Positions 21,643 through 31,186 are shown, counted from the stretch's first letter. The stretch: 64,000 bases of DNA from Mycobacterium sp. SM1 (GCF_018361265.1 NZ_JAFLNH010000001.1:310001-374000); one strand, 5' to 3'. The notes: generated by a model not told the origin, from the sequence alone. Made by a program: numbers and translations.

Positions 21643-22655
21643 CGACTTACGACACCGACGTGTTGATCGTCGGCGGCGGTCCAGCCGGGCTAGCTACCGC
21701 GTTATATGCTCGCAAGCAGGGGCTTTCGGTGATCGTGGCCGAGCCCCGCCAAGATCCCGTCGACAAGGCCTGCGGGGAGGGCCTGATGCCCGGCGGCCTG
21801 GCCGAGTTGACATCACTTGGTGTCGACCCGGCCGGAATACCCTTTCGCGGCATCGCCTACGTAAGCGAGCACCGTCGCGCCGAAGCACTTTTCCACGGTG
21901 GACCCGGCCGCGGCGTGCGACGCACCACGCTGCATGCTGCGCTGACCGCACGGGCCAAAGAAGTAGACACCGAATGGATCCGGGTTCGAGTCAGAAGTGT
22001 TGACCAAGATGCCCACGGCGTAGCGGCCGCTCAGGTACGCGCGAAATGGTTGATAGGGGCCGACGGCCTGCATTCCACAATCCGTCGCGCCGTCGGCATC
22101 ACCGCCCGGACCGGAAGTCCTCGCCGTTTTGGCGTGCGCCAACACTTCCGGGTGCCACCGTGGTCGGAGTTCGTCGAAGTTCACTGGTCACGCTGGGGCG
22201 AGGCGTATGTGACGCCGGTGGAACCGGATCTGGTGGGGGTGGCGGTGCTGTCGCCGCACCGCCCCGATCTGTCCTGGTTTCCGCGGTTGACACATCGGCT
22301 CGACGGCGCTAGCCGCGGTCCGGCACGTGGGTGCGGGCCGCTGCGGCGAGTGGTTTCCCGCCGGGTCGCCGGGCGGGTGCTGCTGGTGGGCGACGCCGCC
22401 GGATACGAGGATGCCCTTACCGGCGAAGGCATCAGCTTGGCCATCAGGCAGGCCGCCGCCGCGGTGCGCGCGATCGTCGATGACGCGCCGTCATCCTATG
22501 AGCACGCGTGGCGCCGGATCACCCGTGACTACCGGCTGCTTACCCGCGGTCTCGTGCTGGCCACCGCGCCACCCGCGGCCCGGCGTGCCATTGTCCCGGC
22601 GTGCGCACTGCTACCCGGCGTTTTCGAGCGCGCCGTGCGTCGGCTGGCACGGTGA
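21639..22655 (+). CDS. FAD-dependent monooxygenase, SrsC/Rv1138c-like
   Basis: 338-residue flavoprotein (the same size as Rv1138c) of the geranylgeranyl-reductase/aromatic hydroxylase group. FAD-binding GGGPAGLATALYARKQG lies at residues about 10-26 with acidic EPR at the end of strand 2; the second FAD motif GDAAGYEDALTGEGISLA is near residue 250; the middle has GADGLHSTIRRAVG, the DG motif. In srs-type clusters this enzyme hydroxylates the phenolic ring to a hydroquinone that oxidises to quinone. The start is ATG inside ATGA shared with the methyltransferase stop. Convergent with echA, 11 bp away. Confidence 0.9.
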   Translation: MTTYDTDVLIVGGGPAGLATALYARKQGLSVIVAEPRQDPVDKACGEGLMPGGLAELTSLGVDPAGIPFRGIAYVSEHRRAEALFHGGPGRGVRRTTLHAALTARAKEVDTEWIRVRVRSVDQDAHGVAAAQVRAKWLIGADGLHSTIRRAVGITARTGSPRRFGVRQHFRVPPWSEFVEVHWSRWGEAYVTPVEPDLVGVAVLSPHRPDLSWFPRLTHRLDGASRGPARGCGPLRRVVSRRVAGRVLLVGDAAGYEDALTGEGISLAIRQAAAAVRAIVDDAPSSYEHAWRRITRDYRLLTRGLVLATAPPAARRAIVPACALLPGVFERAVRRLAR

Positions 22656-22666
22656 ATCGCCTCGCG

Positions 22667-23467
22667 CTAGCGCCCCTTCCAGATCGGCTGGCGTTTCTCG
22701 GCGAACGCCAGCGGTCCTTCCCTGGCGTCCTCGGATTTCAGCAACGCGGCGAATTCCCGTGCCGTGCGCTCCCAACTCGGTTCCTCGTCGGAAATGACAC
22801 CGTCGTCCACCCCGTAGGCGATCCGCTTGCTCGCCCGCACCGACAGCGGCGCGTTGGCGGTGACGCGCGCGGCCAGCGCCAGCGCCTCCGCCACCACCGT
22901 GCCGTCGGGGACAACCTGGTTGACCAGGCCCCATTTGAGCGCCTCGGCGGCGCTAATCGGCTCACCGGTGAACAGCAATTCCAGTGCCACCCTGCGCGGC
23001 AGCTGGTGCACAATCCGGAAAACCCCACCGGCACCGGCGATTAGCCCGCGCTTGACCTCGGGCAGCCCGAACTGGGCACGCTCCTCGGCGACCACAAGGT
23101 CGCTGGCCAGGGCCAACTCGGTGCCACCGCCCAACGCGGTGCCGTTGACCGCCGCGATGGTCGGCTTGTCGATGAAGTGGCGCACGTAGCCGGCGAAGCC
23201 CCACTCGCTGTGGTCGGGGTGATAGAGGTTCTCGCGACGGGCGATTGCCTTGAGATCGGCTCCGGCGCAAAAAGATTTGTCGCCGGCTCCGGTGATCACC
23301 ACGGCCCGGACCTCGACGTCGTGCTGCGCTTCCTCCAGGGCGTCCCCGACGGCGGTGCTCACCGCGCCGTTGACGGCGTTACGGGCCTCGGGCCGGTTGA
23401 TGGTAATGACCATGACGTTGTCGCGGCGCTCAACCAGCGCCGCGGGATGACCGGCCGCCGCGCTCAC
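22667..23467 (-). CDS. Enoyl-CoA hydratase/isomerase (crotonase family), full-length Rv1136 relative
   Basis: 266-residue crotonase. Oxyanion-hole motifs are GAGDKSFCAGADLKAI and AVNGTALGGGTELALASD (with one catalytic Glu), and the second Glu is in FGLPEVKRGL. It hydrates 2-enoyl-CoA in fatty acid beta-oxidation. GTG start (23465-23467) overlaps the thiolase stop by 4 bp (GTGA), so the two are translationally coupled steps 2 and 4 of beta-oxidation. In M. tuberculosis only a fragment (Rv1136, 113 aa) is annotated at this locus, so this copy looks like the ancestral intact form. Confidence 0.9.
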   Translation of the reverse strand: MSAAAGHPAALVERRDNVMVITINRPEARNAVNGAVSTAVGDALEEAQHDVEVRAVVITGAGDKSFCAGADLKAIARRENLYHPDHSEWGFAGYVRHFIDKPTIAAVNGTALGGGTELALASDLVVAEERAQFGLPEVKRGLIAGAGGVFRIVHQLPRRVALELLFTGEPISAAEALKWGLVNQVVPDGTVVAEALALAARVTANAPLSVRASKRIAYGVDDGVISDEEPSWERTAREFAALLKSEDAREGPLAFAEKRQPIWKGR

Positions 23468-24612
23468 AGCAACTCCAGGATGGTCGCGTTGGCCTGGCCA
23501 CCACCCTCGCACATGGTCTGCAGGCCGTAACGGATTCCCTTGTCCCGCATGTGATACAGCAACGTGGTCATGATGCGCGCGCCGGACCCGCCCAAAGGGT
23601 GACCCAACGCGATCGCGCCGCCATTGGGATTGAGCTTCTTCTCATCGGCGCCGATATCGGCCAGCCATGCCAGCGGCACGGGGGCGAATGCCTCGTTGAC
23701 CTCGAACACCCCGATATCCTCGAGCTTTAGACCGGAGCGCGCGAGCGCCTTTTGGGTCGCCGGGATCGGGGCGGTCAGCATGATCACCGGATCGGCGCCC
23801 GCCAGCGTGGCGGTATGCACCCTGGCGATCGGCCTTAGTCCCAACGACTTAGCCTTGGCCGCCGACATGAGCAGCAGCGCGGCCGAACCGTCGGATATCT
23901 GACTGGAGTTGCCGGCGTGGATGACACCGTCCGCTTTGAAAGCCGGCTTGAGCTCGGCCATCTTCTCGATCGTGGTGTCGCGGCGGATGCCTTCGTCCTT
24001 GAGCGCCACGTTGCCGTCCTGATCTTTGATAGGGATGATCTGGTCATCGAACGTGCCGGAGTCCTGAGCGGCAGCCGCTTTTTCATGTGACCCCACGGAG
24101 AACTCGTCGAGCATGGTGCGACCGAAACCCCAGCGCTCGGCTATCATCTCCGCGCCGATGCCCTGGTTGGGGATCACGCCGTGGTAGCGCTGCAGAAAAG
24201 CGTCCGGGTACGGTCTGCCGCCGTTGGCCAGCGATGAGCCCATCGGCACCCGCGACATCGACTCGACCCCACCGGCAATAACGACGTCGTAATGGCCGGC
24301 CGCCACGCCTGCCGCGGCGAAGTGCACCGACTGCTGGCTCGACCCGCACTGGCGATCGACCGTCACGCCCGGCACACTCTCGGGCCAGCCCGCGGACAGC
24401 AGGGCGGTACGGGCCATGTCGAGAGCCTGCTCACCGGCCTGCATGACACAGCCCCAGATCACGTCCTCGACGATCTCGGGGTCGACGCCCGCCTTCTGCA
24501 CGAGGCCGGTGAGGACCTGCGCGGACAAATCAGCCGGATGCACGCCGGAGAGCACCCCATTGCGTTTGCCGATCGGTGACCGCACCGCCTCGATGATTAC
24601 GGCTTCAGCCAT
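23464..24612 (-). CDS. Acetyl-CoA acyltransferase (thiolase), full-length Rv1135A relative
   Basis: 382-residue thiolase. The nucleophile Cys89 is in [11 protein letters not shown], the N-terminal signature SMSRVPMGS follows, and the C-terminal active site has VNEAFAPV and [13 protein letters not shown] with its His; CEGGGQAN is at the very end. It cleaves 3-ketoacyl-CoA. The ATG at 24610-24612 has a strong AAGGAG site 7 nt upstream, so the 15-codon longer frame is rejected. It is followed by echA with overlap. The M. tuberculosis counterpart Rv1135A is only an 80-aa remnant. Divergent from metE. Confidence 0.93.
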   Translation of the reverse strand: MAEAVIIEAVRSPIGKRNGVLSGVHPADLSAQVLTGLVQKAGVDPEIVEDVIWGCVMQAGEQALDMARTALLSAGWPESVPGVTVDRQCGSSQQSVHFAAAGVAAGHYDVVIAGGVESMSRVPMGSSLANGGRPYPDAFLQRYHGVIPNQGIGAEMIAERWGFGRTMLDEFSVGSHEKAAAAQDSGTFDDQIIPIKDQDGNVALKDEGIRRDTTIEKMAELKPAFKADGVIHAGNSSQISDGSAALLLMSAAKAKSLGLRPIARVHTATLAGADPVIMLTAPIPATQKALARSGLKLEDIGVFEVNEAFAPVPLAWLADIGADEKKLNPNGGAIALGHPLGGSGARIMTTLLYHMRDKGIRYGLQTMCEGGGQANATILELL

Positions 24613-25005
24613 GAATTTCTCCTTGGATACCAGTGTCGTGCTCCGATTCTTGACCACCGTGACCGGCGCGCCGTCGCCGGGGTCGAGAAGCGGAAGAATC
24701 CGCTAGCCGCGGCTTTTGGATGGCGGGGTATTCGCGCACTTGATGTTTGGATGTTTGGCCGAAGCGGCACCAAAAGCGCGGCACCCTGTGGCCGCGTTCG
24801 CGGCTCGCTACCCGCCAGCGACCTCGATGAGACGATGCCCGCGACTACGCCGGGCGCGGCCGCGCCCGGCGGTTCATCGGCCCCTACAATGGGCTTCTGG
24901 CCGCACCAGTGCAGTGGTGTGCCGGCATCCGCACCACGACCGTGTCGGCTGCGCGTCACCGGCGGTGACCACCCCGGCACACATCGCACATCGGAGGACG
25001 AACTC
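24613..25005. promoter_or_regulatory. metE/thiolase divergent control region, no visible B12 riboswitch
   Basis: 393 bp. TACAAT at 24885-24890 is a good -10 for metE, giving a leader of roughly 110 nt. A perfect 22-bp palindrome of GCCGGGCGCG/CGCGCCCGGC type spans 24849-24870, just upstream of that -10 at the -35 position. I looked for the cobalamin riboswitch core (the GGGAA...CCCGCAACTG-like run and the B12 box) that controls metE in M. tuberculosis and did not find it. A GGAGGA ribosome binding site lies at 24992-24997. Confidence 0.45.
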
Positions 25006-27288
25006 GTGACCGCTCAACCGTTTACCGCCACCATCACCGGCTCCCCGCGCATTGGTCCGCACCGCGAACTCAAACGCGCGACGGAGGGGTATTGGGCGGG
25101 CCGCACCAGCCAGGCGGAGCTGGAGGCCGTCGCCGCCACATTGCGCCGCAACACCTGGTCGGACCTGGCGGCGGCCGGCCTGGACTCGGTGCCGGTTAAC
25201 ACCTTCTCCTACTACGACCACATGCTCGACACCGCGGTGATGCTCGGCGCGTTGCCGGCACGGGCAGCAGCGGTGGGCGGCGAGCTGGACCGCTATTTCG
25301 CTGTCGCGCGGGGAACCGATGACATCGCGCCGCTGGAGATGACCAAGTGGTTCGACACCAACTACCACTATCTGGTCGCGGAGATCGGCCCGGACACCCA
25401 GTTCGCGCTGAACCCGACGAAAGTGCTGGCTGACCTGAAAGAGGCACTGCAGCAAGGAATTCCCGCGCGTCCGGTGGTCGTCGGCCCGATCACCTTCTTG
25501 CTGCTCAGCAAGGCGGTGGCGGGCGCGGGCGCGCCGATCGAGCGGCTCGACGAGGTGGTGCCGCTCTACGCCGAGCTGCTGACACTGCTCGCCCAGGCCG
25601 GTGCGGCCTGGGTGCAGCTCGACGAGCCGGCCCTGGTGACCGATCTGCATCCCGACGCGCCCGCTTTGGCCGAGCGGGTCTACCAGGCGCTGGGCTCGGT
25701 GACGACCCGCCCGGCGATCCACGTCGCCACCTACTTCGGCGACCCCGGCGCTGCGCTGCCCGCCCTGGCCCGTACGCCCGTGGACGCGATCGGCGTCGAT
25801 TTGGTCGCGGGTGCCGGCACCGCGGTGGCCTCGGTGCCGGAGCTCGCGCACAAGACGCTGGTGGCCGGCATCGTCGACGGACGCAATGTGTGGCGCACGG
25901 ACCTGGAGTCGGCCCTGAGCCGGTTGGCCACGCTGCTCGGCTCGGTGGGCGCCCTGGCGGTCTCGACGTCATGCTCAACGCTGCATGTGCCGTACTCGCT
26001 GGCGTTCGAAACGACCGGCGCGACCGGTCTGGACGACAAGCTGCGCGACTGGCTGGCCTTTGGCGCCGAGAAGGTGCGCGAAGTGGTGACGCTGGCGCGC
26101 GCCCTGCGCGACGGACGCGACGCGGTGGCGGACGAGATCGCGGCCTCGGCCGCCGCAGTGGCATCCCGGCGCTCGGATCCGCGGCTGCACAACGAGCAGA
26201 TCCGGGCCCGCATCGATGCCATCATGGCCTCCGGTGTCCACCGCGGCAACAGCGCGGACCGCCGGGTGAGCCAGGACGCGCGCCTGCACCTGCCGTTGCT
26301 GCCGACCACCACAATCGGCTCCTTCCCGCAAACCCCCACGATCCGCAAGGCCCGCGCCGCGTTTCGGGCCGGCGAGATCCACGAGGCCGAGTACGTGCGG
26401 CGGATGCGGGCGGAAATCGCCGAGGTGATCGCGTTACAGGAGCGGCTCGGCCTGGACGTGCTGGTCCACGGCGAGCCGGAGCGCAGCGATATGGTGCAGT
26501 ACTTCGCCGAGCAGCTCGACGGCTTCGCCGCCACCCAGAACGGCTGGGTGCAGTCCTACGGCACCCGCTGCGTGCGCCCGCCGATCCTCTACGGGGATGT
26601 TTCGCGCCCGCGCCCGATGACGGTCGACTGGATCACCTACGCGCAGTCACTCACCGACAAGCCGGTCAAGGGCATCCTGACCGGACCCGTCACCATCCTG
26701 GCATGGTCGTTCATCCGAGACGACCAGCCGCCCGCGGACACCGCCTACCAGATCGCGCTGGCCATCCGCGACGAGACCGTGGATCTGCAGTCCGCGGGTA
26801 TCGCAATTATCCAGGTCGATGAACCCGCGCTGCGGGAGAAGCTGCCGCTGCGCAACGCCGGCAAGGAAGCCTACCTGCAATGGGCGGTCCGGGCTTTCCG
26901 GTTGGCGACCTCCGGTGTCGCCGATTCGACACAGATCCACACCCATCTGTGCTACTCGGAGTTCGGCGAGGTGATCGGCGCCATCGCCGACCTGGACGCG
27001 GACGTCACCTCGCTGGAGGCCGCCCGCTCGCATATGGAGATACTCGACGACCTGAACGCCGTCGGCTTCGCCAACAGCGTGGGGCCGGGTGTATACGATG
27101 TGCACTCACCACGAGTGCCAAGCATCGACGAGATCGTGACGTTGCTGCGTGCCGCCTTGAAAGCAATTCCGGCGCAACGGCTGTGGGTTAATCCCGACTG
27201 CGGCCTGAAAACCCGGACGACCGCCGAGGCGACCGCGTCGTTGCAGCACATGGTTGCCGCGGCCGCAGAGGTCCGCGCGAGCGTCTGA
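25006..27288 (+). CDS. metE: MetE, cobalamin-independent methionine synthase
   Basis: 760-residue enzyme that transfers a methyl group from 5-methyl-tetrahydrofolate (polyglutamate) to homocysteine. Both (beta/alpha)8 halves are present. The N-terminal half has the substrate-binding [20 protein letters not shown]; the C-terminal half has the zinc ligands: His and Cys in [13 protein letters not shown], a Glu in the VTSLEAARS segment, and Cys in [13 protein letters not shown] (25006-25008) with GGAGGA 8 nt upstream matches the M. tuberculosis start; the frame is open further upstream but that part is not homologous. It ends 7 bp from the convergent cutinase gene. Confidence 0.96.
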   Translation: MTAQPFTATITGSPRIGPHRELKRATEGYWAGRTSQAELEAVAATLRRNTWSDLAAAGLDSVPVNTFSYYDHMLDTAVMLGALPARAAAVGGELDRYFAVARGTDDIAPLEMTKWFDTNYHYLVAEIGPDTQFALNPTKVLADLKEALQQGIPARPVVVGPITFLLLSKAVAGAGAPIERLDEVVPLYAELLTLLAQAGAAWVQLDEPALVTDLHPDAPALAERVYQALGSVTTRPAIHVATYFGDPGAALPALARTPVDAIGVDLVAGAGTAVASVPELAHKTLVAGIVDGRNVWRTDLESALSRLATLLGSVGALAVSTSCSTLHVPYSLAFETTGATGLDDKLRDWLAFGAEKVREVVTLARALRDGRDAVADEIAASAAAVASRRSDPRLHNEQIRARIDAIMASGVHRGNSADRRVSQDARLHLPLLPTTTIGSFPQTPTIRKARAAFRAGEIHEAEYVRRMRAEIAEVIALQERLGLDVLVHGEPERSDMVQYFAEQLDGFAATQNGWVQSYGTRCVRPPILYGDVSRPRPMTVDWITYAQSLTDKPVKGILTGPVTILAWSFIRDDQPPADTAYQIALAIRDETVDLQSAGIAIIQVDEPALREKLPLRNAGKEAYLQWAVRAFRLATSGVADSTQIHTHLCYSEFGEVIGAIADLDADVTSLEAARSHMEILDDLNAVGFANSVGPGVYDVHSPRVPSIDEIVTLLRAALKAIPAQRLWVNPDCGLKTRTTAEATASLQHMVAAAAEVRASV

Positions 27289-27295
27289 ATCGCGG

Positions 27296-28072
27296 CTAGA
27301 GGTGACTGGCGGCGAAATCCGCGCCTTGCTCGGTCATGCCGTTCACCGCATACATCACGTGCGCGATGCTGGGCTGCACCTCGGGAGCGCCGTTGCAGAT
27401 GTTGTCGTCGGGAGCGCACAACTCGATGGTCTTGGGCGCATACGGCGAGCCGATCGTGACCGGTGGCGCGCCGTTTTCCCGCATCCACAGATCCGAGGGC
27501 TTTCCGAACAGGACCACTGCGGCGACATGGCTGGCTACCTGCGGCGGCATCGGCTCGGGCACGTAGGAGGCGTACTGAGCAGGCACCTCCTTCGGGATGA
27601 CAGGCGAGGTGACGAAGCCGGTCAAGGCCGCGCCTTGCGAGTATCCGCCGAGCACCTGCCTGGTGTTGGGGCAGTTCGCCGCCATGGACTCGACATGGGC
27701 GCCCTCGTCCCTGAGCCCGTCGACGAAGGTTTTGGCGAACGCAAGGCGGTCGGCAAAATCGCTGCCGGCGAGTAGTGCGGCCGCGTAGTTGACCGGATAC
27801 ACCCCGAGCGATCTCGAACCGAGTTGCGGGCGCAACGCGTCGATGAATGCCTGTCCGACCATGCCGACACCGGGTGGCTCGGTGGAGCCGCGGGCGAACA
27901 CCACCTCGACGTCGGGGCACGGCTGGGCTGACGCGGATGGGGCTGGTGCGCCCAGCAGCGCCACCCAGGTGGTCACCACCACGGCACCAAGGAAGCGGCC
28001 GATTTGGCGTGCGCTCGCGTTGCCCACGCGCCGCGACGCGCGCCGAGCTGCGATCGCTGTGCTGATGTTCAT
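27296..28072 (-). CDS. Secreted cutinase-family esterase
   Basis: 258-residue exported alpha/beta hydrolase. The signal peptide is residues about 1-49: twin Arg-rich n-region, core FLGAVVVTTWVALLG, cleavage near PSASA-QPCPD. Catalytic triad: Ser in GGYSQGAALTG, Asp in CAPDDNIC, His in IAHVMYAVNG. Two disulfides are expected (QPCPD with NCPNT; LCAPD with NICNG). Mycobacterial cutinase-like proteins hydrolyse lipids or phospholipids outside the cell. The length is typical with a slightly long N-terminus. Monocistronic; convergent with metE. Confidence 0.92.
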   Translation of the reverse strand: MNISTAIAARRASRRVGNASARQIGRFLGAVVVTTWVALLGAPAPSASAQPCPDVEVVFARGSTEPPGVGMVGQAFIDALRPQLGSRSLGVYPVNYAAALLAGSDFADRLAFAKTFVDGLRDEGAHVESMAANCPNTRQVLGGYSQGAALTGFVTSPVIPKEVPAQYASYVPEPMPPQVASHVAAVVLFGKPSDLWMRENGAPPVTIGSPYAPKTIELCAPDDNICNGAPEVQPSIAHVMYAVNGMTEQGADFAASHL

Positions 28073-28249
28073 CTCTACCCCAGCGGTTGCGCCATCCCGA
28101 CCCTTGCCTGCGCTCGATGCTAATCCGCGCGGCTAATCCGCGCGCCAACCTGGGGCCGGCTACCGTTGAGCCGGCGACTCCGCGGTCATCATCCACGGAT
28201 CAGTCACCGGTCGTCTCGCCGCCGCGCCGGCCGGCGGGGAGACGACCCC

Positions 28250-28816
28250 TCACACATACCTTCTGACCCGCTTGCAGTACTCCACGTATTGCTGGCCGTA
28301 GTGCTTGCGCATAAATTCTTCCTCCCGCAACACCTGACGGTGAATAAGCCAGCTCGCGGCCGCAAGATATGCCAACGGAATCCAATTCGGAAACACTAAG
28401 AACTGGCCGATCAACACCAAGACGATGCCGACATAAATCGGATTGCGGCTGATGGCGAACATGCCGGTCGTCACCAGCTCGTCCGGGTTGTCGACGTCGA
28501 TCCCGACGCGGAAGCTCGTGCCGAAGGAGATGAGACTGATCAGCACTACCAGCAGACCGGCCACGCACAGCGCGACGCCGATCCAGGCGACAACATCAGA
28601 TTCAATAAACCTCTGGGCGCTCACCAACGGCCAGCCGAAAGCGGCGGCGAAAATTGTATAAAAGTAGAACAGGACAAAGGGCGGAAGCAAAAAGTCCGTC
28701 TTGTCGATTTTGCCGAAATGCATTGCATTTGTTCCCGCTTTTCGCAGCAGGTAGACCCTCGTCAATACCATGCCAAGTAGCAGCGCAATCGTCAGGGCGG
28801 CCAAATATCCTGCCAT
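28250..28816 (-). CDS. Isoprenylcysteine/phospholipid methyltransferase-like membrane protein
   Basis: 188-residue membrane protein with about five hydrophobic segments. The C-terminal region has the PEMT/ICMT pattern: ELVTTGMFAISRNPIYVGIVLVLIGQ and the terminal EEEFMRKHYGQQYVEYCKRVRRY (Glu-Glu plus Tyr/Arg-rich tail). It probably methylates a small or lipid substrate at the membrane. The ATG at 28814-28816 has a GGAGGA site at a 6-nt spacing; 25 extra upstream codons are rejected. No partner operon gene is adjacent, unlike the similar-fold protein at 21142. Confidence 0.85.
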   Translation of the reverse strand: MAGYLAALTIALLLGMVLTRVYLLRKAGTNAMHFGKIDKTDFLLPPFVLFYFYTIFAAAFGWPLVSAQRFIESDVVAWIGVALCVAGLLVVLISLISFGTSFRVGIDVDNPDELVTTGMFAISRNPIYVGIVLVLIGQFLVFPNWIPLAYLAAASWLIHRQVLREEEFMRKHYGQQYVEYCKRVRRYV

Positions 28817-28923
28817 CGGAGATCCTCCAGGACCGAAACCACGAGCGGTGAGCCACCGCAGCCATAGCCGAAATCTCTTGCTACGTCCCATTGTTGCTTG
28901 GCGACGACGGTGCTCCCGCCGTT

Positions 28924-29226
28924 TTGGAGATCATGCGCGGCTTCGAGCTCACCGCCGCCTAGCAACGCCGCTATCTATCGGCGGCGCGCGACTCGCCGTC
29001 TCCGGTCCAGATCCTCTGGGGTGTGCGGGATCCCACGTTGTCGTGGCGACGCTGCGGTGCGTCGGCCCAACGGGCCGCGGGCGAAGCCAAGGCCATTAGA
29101 ACCAACCCAGCCTCGTTAGTCAGGCGGCCGGAAGAATCGCCGGCGGGCGGTTGTCGGCAATCTGCGGATTCGCGTGCCGAGCTAGCCGCGGGTGTCGACG
29201 TCCGATCGTGCCGCACACCTTTATGA
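28924..29226 (+). pseudogene. 3' remnant of an alpha/beta hydrolase gene
   Basis: In one frame the sequence reads EIMRGFELTAA, an in-frame TAG, QRRYLSAARDSPSPVQILWG, then VRDPTLSWRRCGASAQRAAG. This is the cap-to-Asp part of haloalkane-dehalogenase-like alpha/beta hydrolases (the QILWG-x-RDP strand carrying the acid residue). There is no start and the tail after about 29110 is not conserved. It lies just before the hydrolase-cyclase gene but in a different gene context, so it is a separate decayed gene. Confidence 0.5.
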
Positions 29227-29278
29227 CGCCGCCAAAAACAGCTTGTGAATTGAGGAATTGAGGTGGATATTGACTGCA

Positions 29279-30487
29279 ATGGTCGAGCAACCCCGGACGC
29301 GCTACGCGAAAGGCCCGGAAGGCGACATCGCCTATCAGGTCGTCGGTAACGGTCTATCCGACCCCGTCGAACGAGTGCCTACCCTGGAAAACCGCACCGA
29401 CGACTTACGTTCGGTAATGGATGCCGCGGGCTGCGAGCGGGTGGCGTTGCTCGGGTTTTCCGAGGGTGGGCCGATCAGCGTGCTGTTCGCCGCGACCTAT
29501 CCGCAACGAGTCCGCGCACTAGTCCTGCTCGGGACGTTCGCCAGTGGGGTGCTCGACTACGACGGTTCACCGGGCCGGGCGAAATGGATCGAGCTAATGA
29601 CTCGGGTCCGCGCGACCATTGACCACTGGGGTGCGGGACAGACCATCGATTGGGCGGCGCCAAGCCTGCGTGACCGCCCGGCCTCCCGAAGGGCCGTCGG
29701 TGCGCTGGAGCGGGCCGGCATGAGCCCGAAAATGGCCCGGCTGACCTTTGAAGCGATCCTCACCCAAGTCGATGTGCGCGACATCCTCGGCAGCGTCCAT
29801 GTTCCAACACTCGTTCTGCATCGCAAAAACGAAGCAATCCCAGTGGAATTCGCGCGCGAACTCGCCGCGGACATCCCCTCGGCGCAGCTCGTCGAGCTCA
29901 ACGGCGTCGATCATTGGCCATCGGTGGGCGACATCAAATCCATCACCGGCGAGGTCGAGGAGTTCCTTACCGGCCAGCGCCACGAGCACATCCCCGACCG
30001 GGTTCTGGCCACGGTGCTCTTCACCGACATCGTCGACTCCACCCGCCGCGCCGCAGAGCTCGGCGACGCAAGCTGGCGTGCACTGCTCGAGCGCCACGAC
30101 GAGACCACCCGCACCGAGGTCGCCCGTTGTAGCGGCCGCGTCGTCAAACACACCGGCGACGGGGTCCTGGCCACCTTCGACGGGCCCACCCGCGCGCTCC
30201 GCTGCGCCACAACCCTCGCCGAGCGCATAACGGAATTGGGTATCGACATTCGATGCGGTCTGCACACCGGCGAGTGCGAGATCCGCGGTGATGACATCGG
30301 CGGAATCGCCGTGCACATCGGGGCCCGCATCGCCGCTCTGGCCCGGGCCGGAGAAATCCTCGTGTCGGGCACCGTCAAGGATCTTGTGAACGGCTCCGGG
30401 ATTGCGTTCCAGGAGCGTGGCACGCACGTGCTCAAGGGCGTACCGGGAGAATGGAGGCTTTTCGCCGCTGACCGCCACCTAAGGTGA
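29279..30487 (+). CDS. Alpha/beta-hydrolase-adenylate cyclase fusion with an internal hydrolase deletion
   Basis: 402 residues from the ATG. The N-terminal half is an alpha/beta hydrolase (AYQVVGNG, nucleophile elbow LLGFSEGGPISVLFAATYP, C-terminal NGVDHWPSVGD). The C-terminal half (about 235-400) is a class III cyclase: VLFTDIVDSTRRAAELGD with the metal Asp, KHTGDGVLATFDGP with the second metal Asp, CGLHTGE, and HIGARIAALARAGEILVS with the transition-state Arg. In relatives about 45 residues containing the oxyanion strand and an FDKRGTG-like segment lie between VVGxG and GLSDPVERVPTLE; here they are joined directly, so the hydrolase is probably dead while the cyclase looks intact. In-frame TTG starts at 29270 or 29258 are possible. 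Confidence 0.82.
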   Translation: MVEQPRTRYAKGPEGDIAYQVVGNGLSDPVERVPTLENRTDDLRSVMDAAGCERVALLGFSEGGPISVLFAATYPQRVRALVLLGTFASGVLDYDGSPGRAKWIELMTRVRATIDHWGAGQTIDWAAPSLRDRPASRRAVGALERAGMSPKMARLTFEAILTQVDVRDILGSVHVPTLVLHRKNEAIPVEFARELAADIPSAQLVELNGVDHWPSVGDIKSITGEVEEFLTGQRHEHIPDRVLATVLFTDIVDSTRRAAELGDASWRALLERHDETTRTEVARCSGRVVKHTGDGVLATFDGPTRALRCATTLAERITELGIDIRCGLHTGECEIRGDDIGGIAVHIGARIAALARAGEILVSGTVKDLVNGSGIAFQERGTHVLKGVPGEWRLFAADRHLR

Positions 30488-30576
30488 AGGCTTGCCGCGC
30501 CCGAAACAGTACGGGCCGGGCCCGACCCGCGCTTGCCGCCGATGCTTAACGGCAGCGGCCCGGCTTGATTCGCCGA

Positions 30577-31086
30577 CTACCCGGCCTGCTTGACGGGCGG
30601 GCGGTAGAAGATCAGCAGCTGACCGATGGCGCCGGCCACACCCAGCGACACCGCGAGCAGCAGGCCCGCCCAGCCGTCGAGCCAATTGTGTCCGAAGATC
30701 AGCCAGTCCAGGCTGAGCCGGCCGGCACCCGTCGTGGCCACCGCGACGGCGCTGCCCGCCAGCACCATCACATACTCCCAGCCCTCGTTGAATATGAAGA
30801 AGCCGTGGGGCCGGTGCACGGTCCAGGCAGCGACCAGCATCAGCGAGACGAAGCCTGCCGCCGGTATCGGTGTGAGCAGACCGGCGGCCAGCCCCAGCCC
30901 GGCGCTGATCTCGGTGGTCGCGGCGACCGCGGCGTGCAACGTTCCCGGCTTCATCCCGATGCTCTCGAACCAGCGCGCCGTCCCCGTCAGCCGGCCGCCG
31001 CCGAAGAACTTGTTGTAGCCGTGCGCGGCGAGCGTCAGGCCCAACACCAGGCGAAGGATCAGCAACCCGACATCGTAGGCGCTCAT
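30577..31086 (-). CDS. DoxX-family membrane protein
   Basis: 169-residue, four-TM protein of the DoxX family: LLILRLVLGLTLAAHGYNKFFGGG at the N-terminus, then GLAAGLLTPIPAAGFVSLM and the typical charged C-terminus. DoxX proteins in mycobacteria form a membrane complex with superoxide dismutase and a thiosulfate transferase in oxidative stress defence; no such partner is adjacent here, so that role is inferred. ATG at 31084-31086 is preferred over a TTG three codons upstream. Divergent from ppdK. Confidence 0.87.
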   Translation of the reverse strand: MSAYDVGLLILRLVLGLTLAAHGYNKFFGGGRLTGTARWFESIGMKPGTLHAAVAATTEISAGLGLAAGLLTPIPAAGFVSLMLVAAWTVHRPHGFFIFNEGWEYVMVLAGSAVAVATTGAGRLSLDWLIFGHNWLDGWAGLLLAVSLGVAGAIGQLLIFYRPPVKQAG

Positions 31087-31186
31087 AGTTTCCAATCTAG
31101 ATCACCGTGAGCGCCGCGTCGGTGCGGTTCGGGGCTTCCTCGCGGGGCTGGCCGGTGCGCATGGCCGGACGCCATAGACTCGTGCC

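Noticed and set aside
24751..25005. 85-codon N-terminal extension of metE
   Set aside because: The GGAGGA site and GTG at 25006 fit the known MetE N-terminus; the extension is low-complexity and overlaps the promoter.
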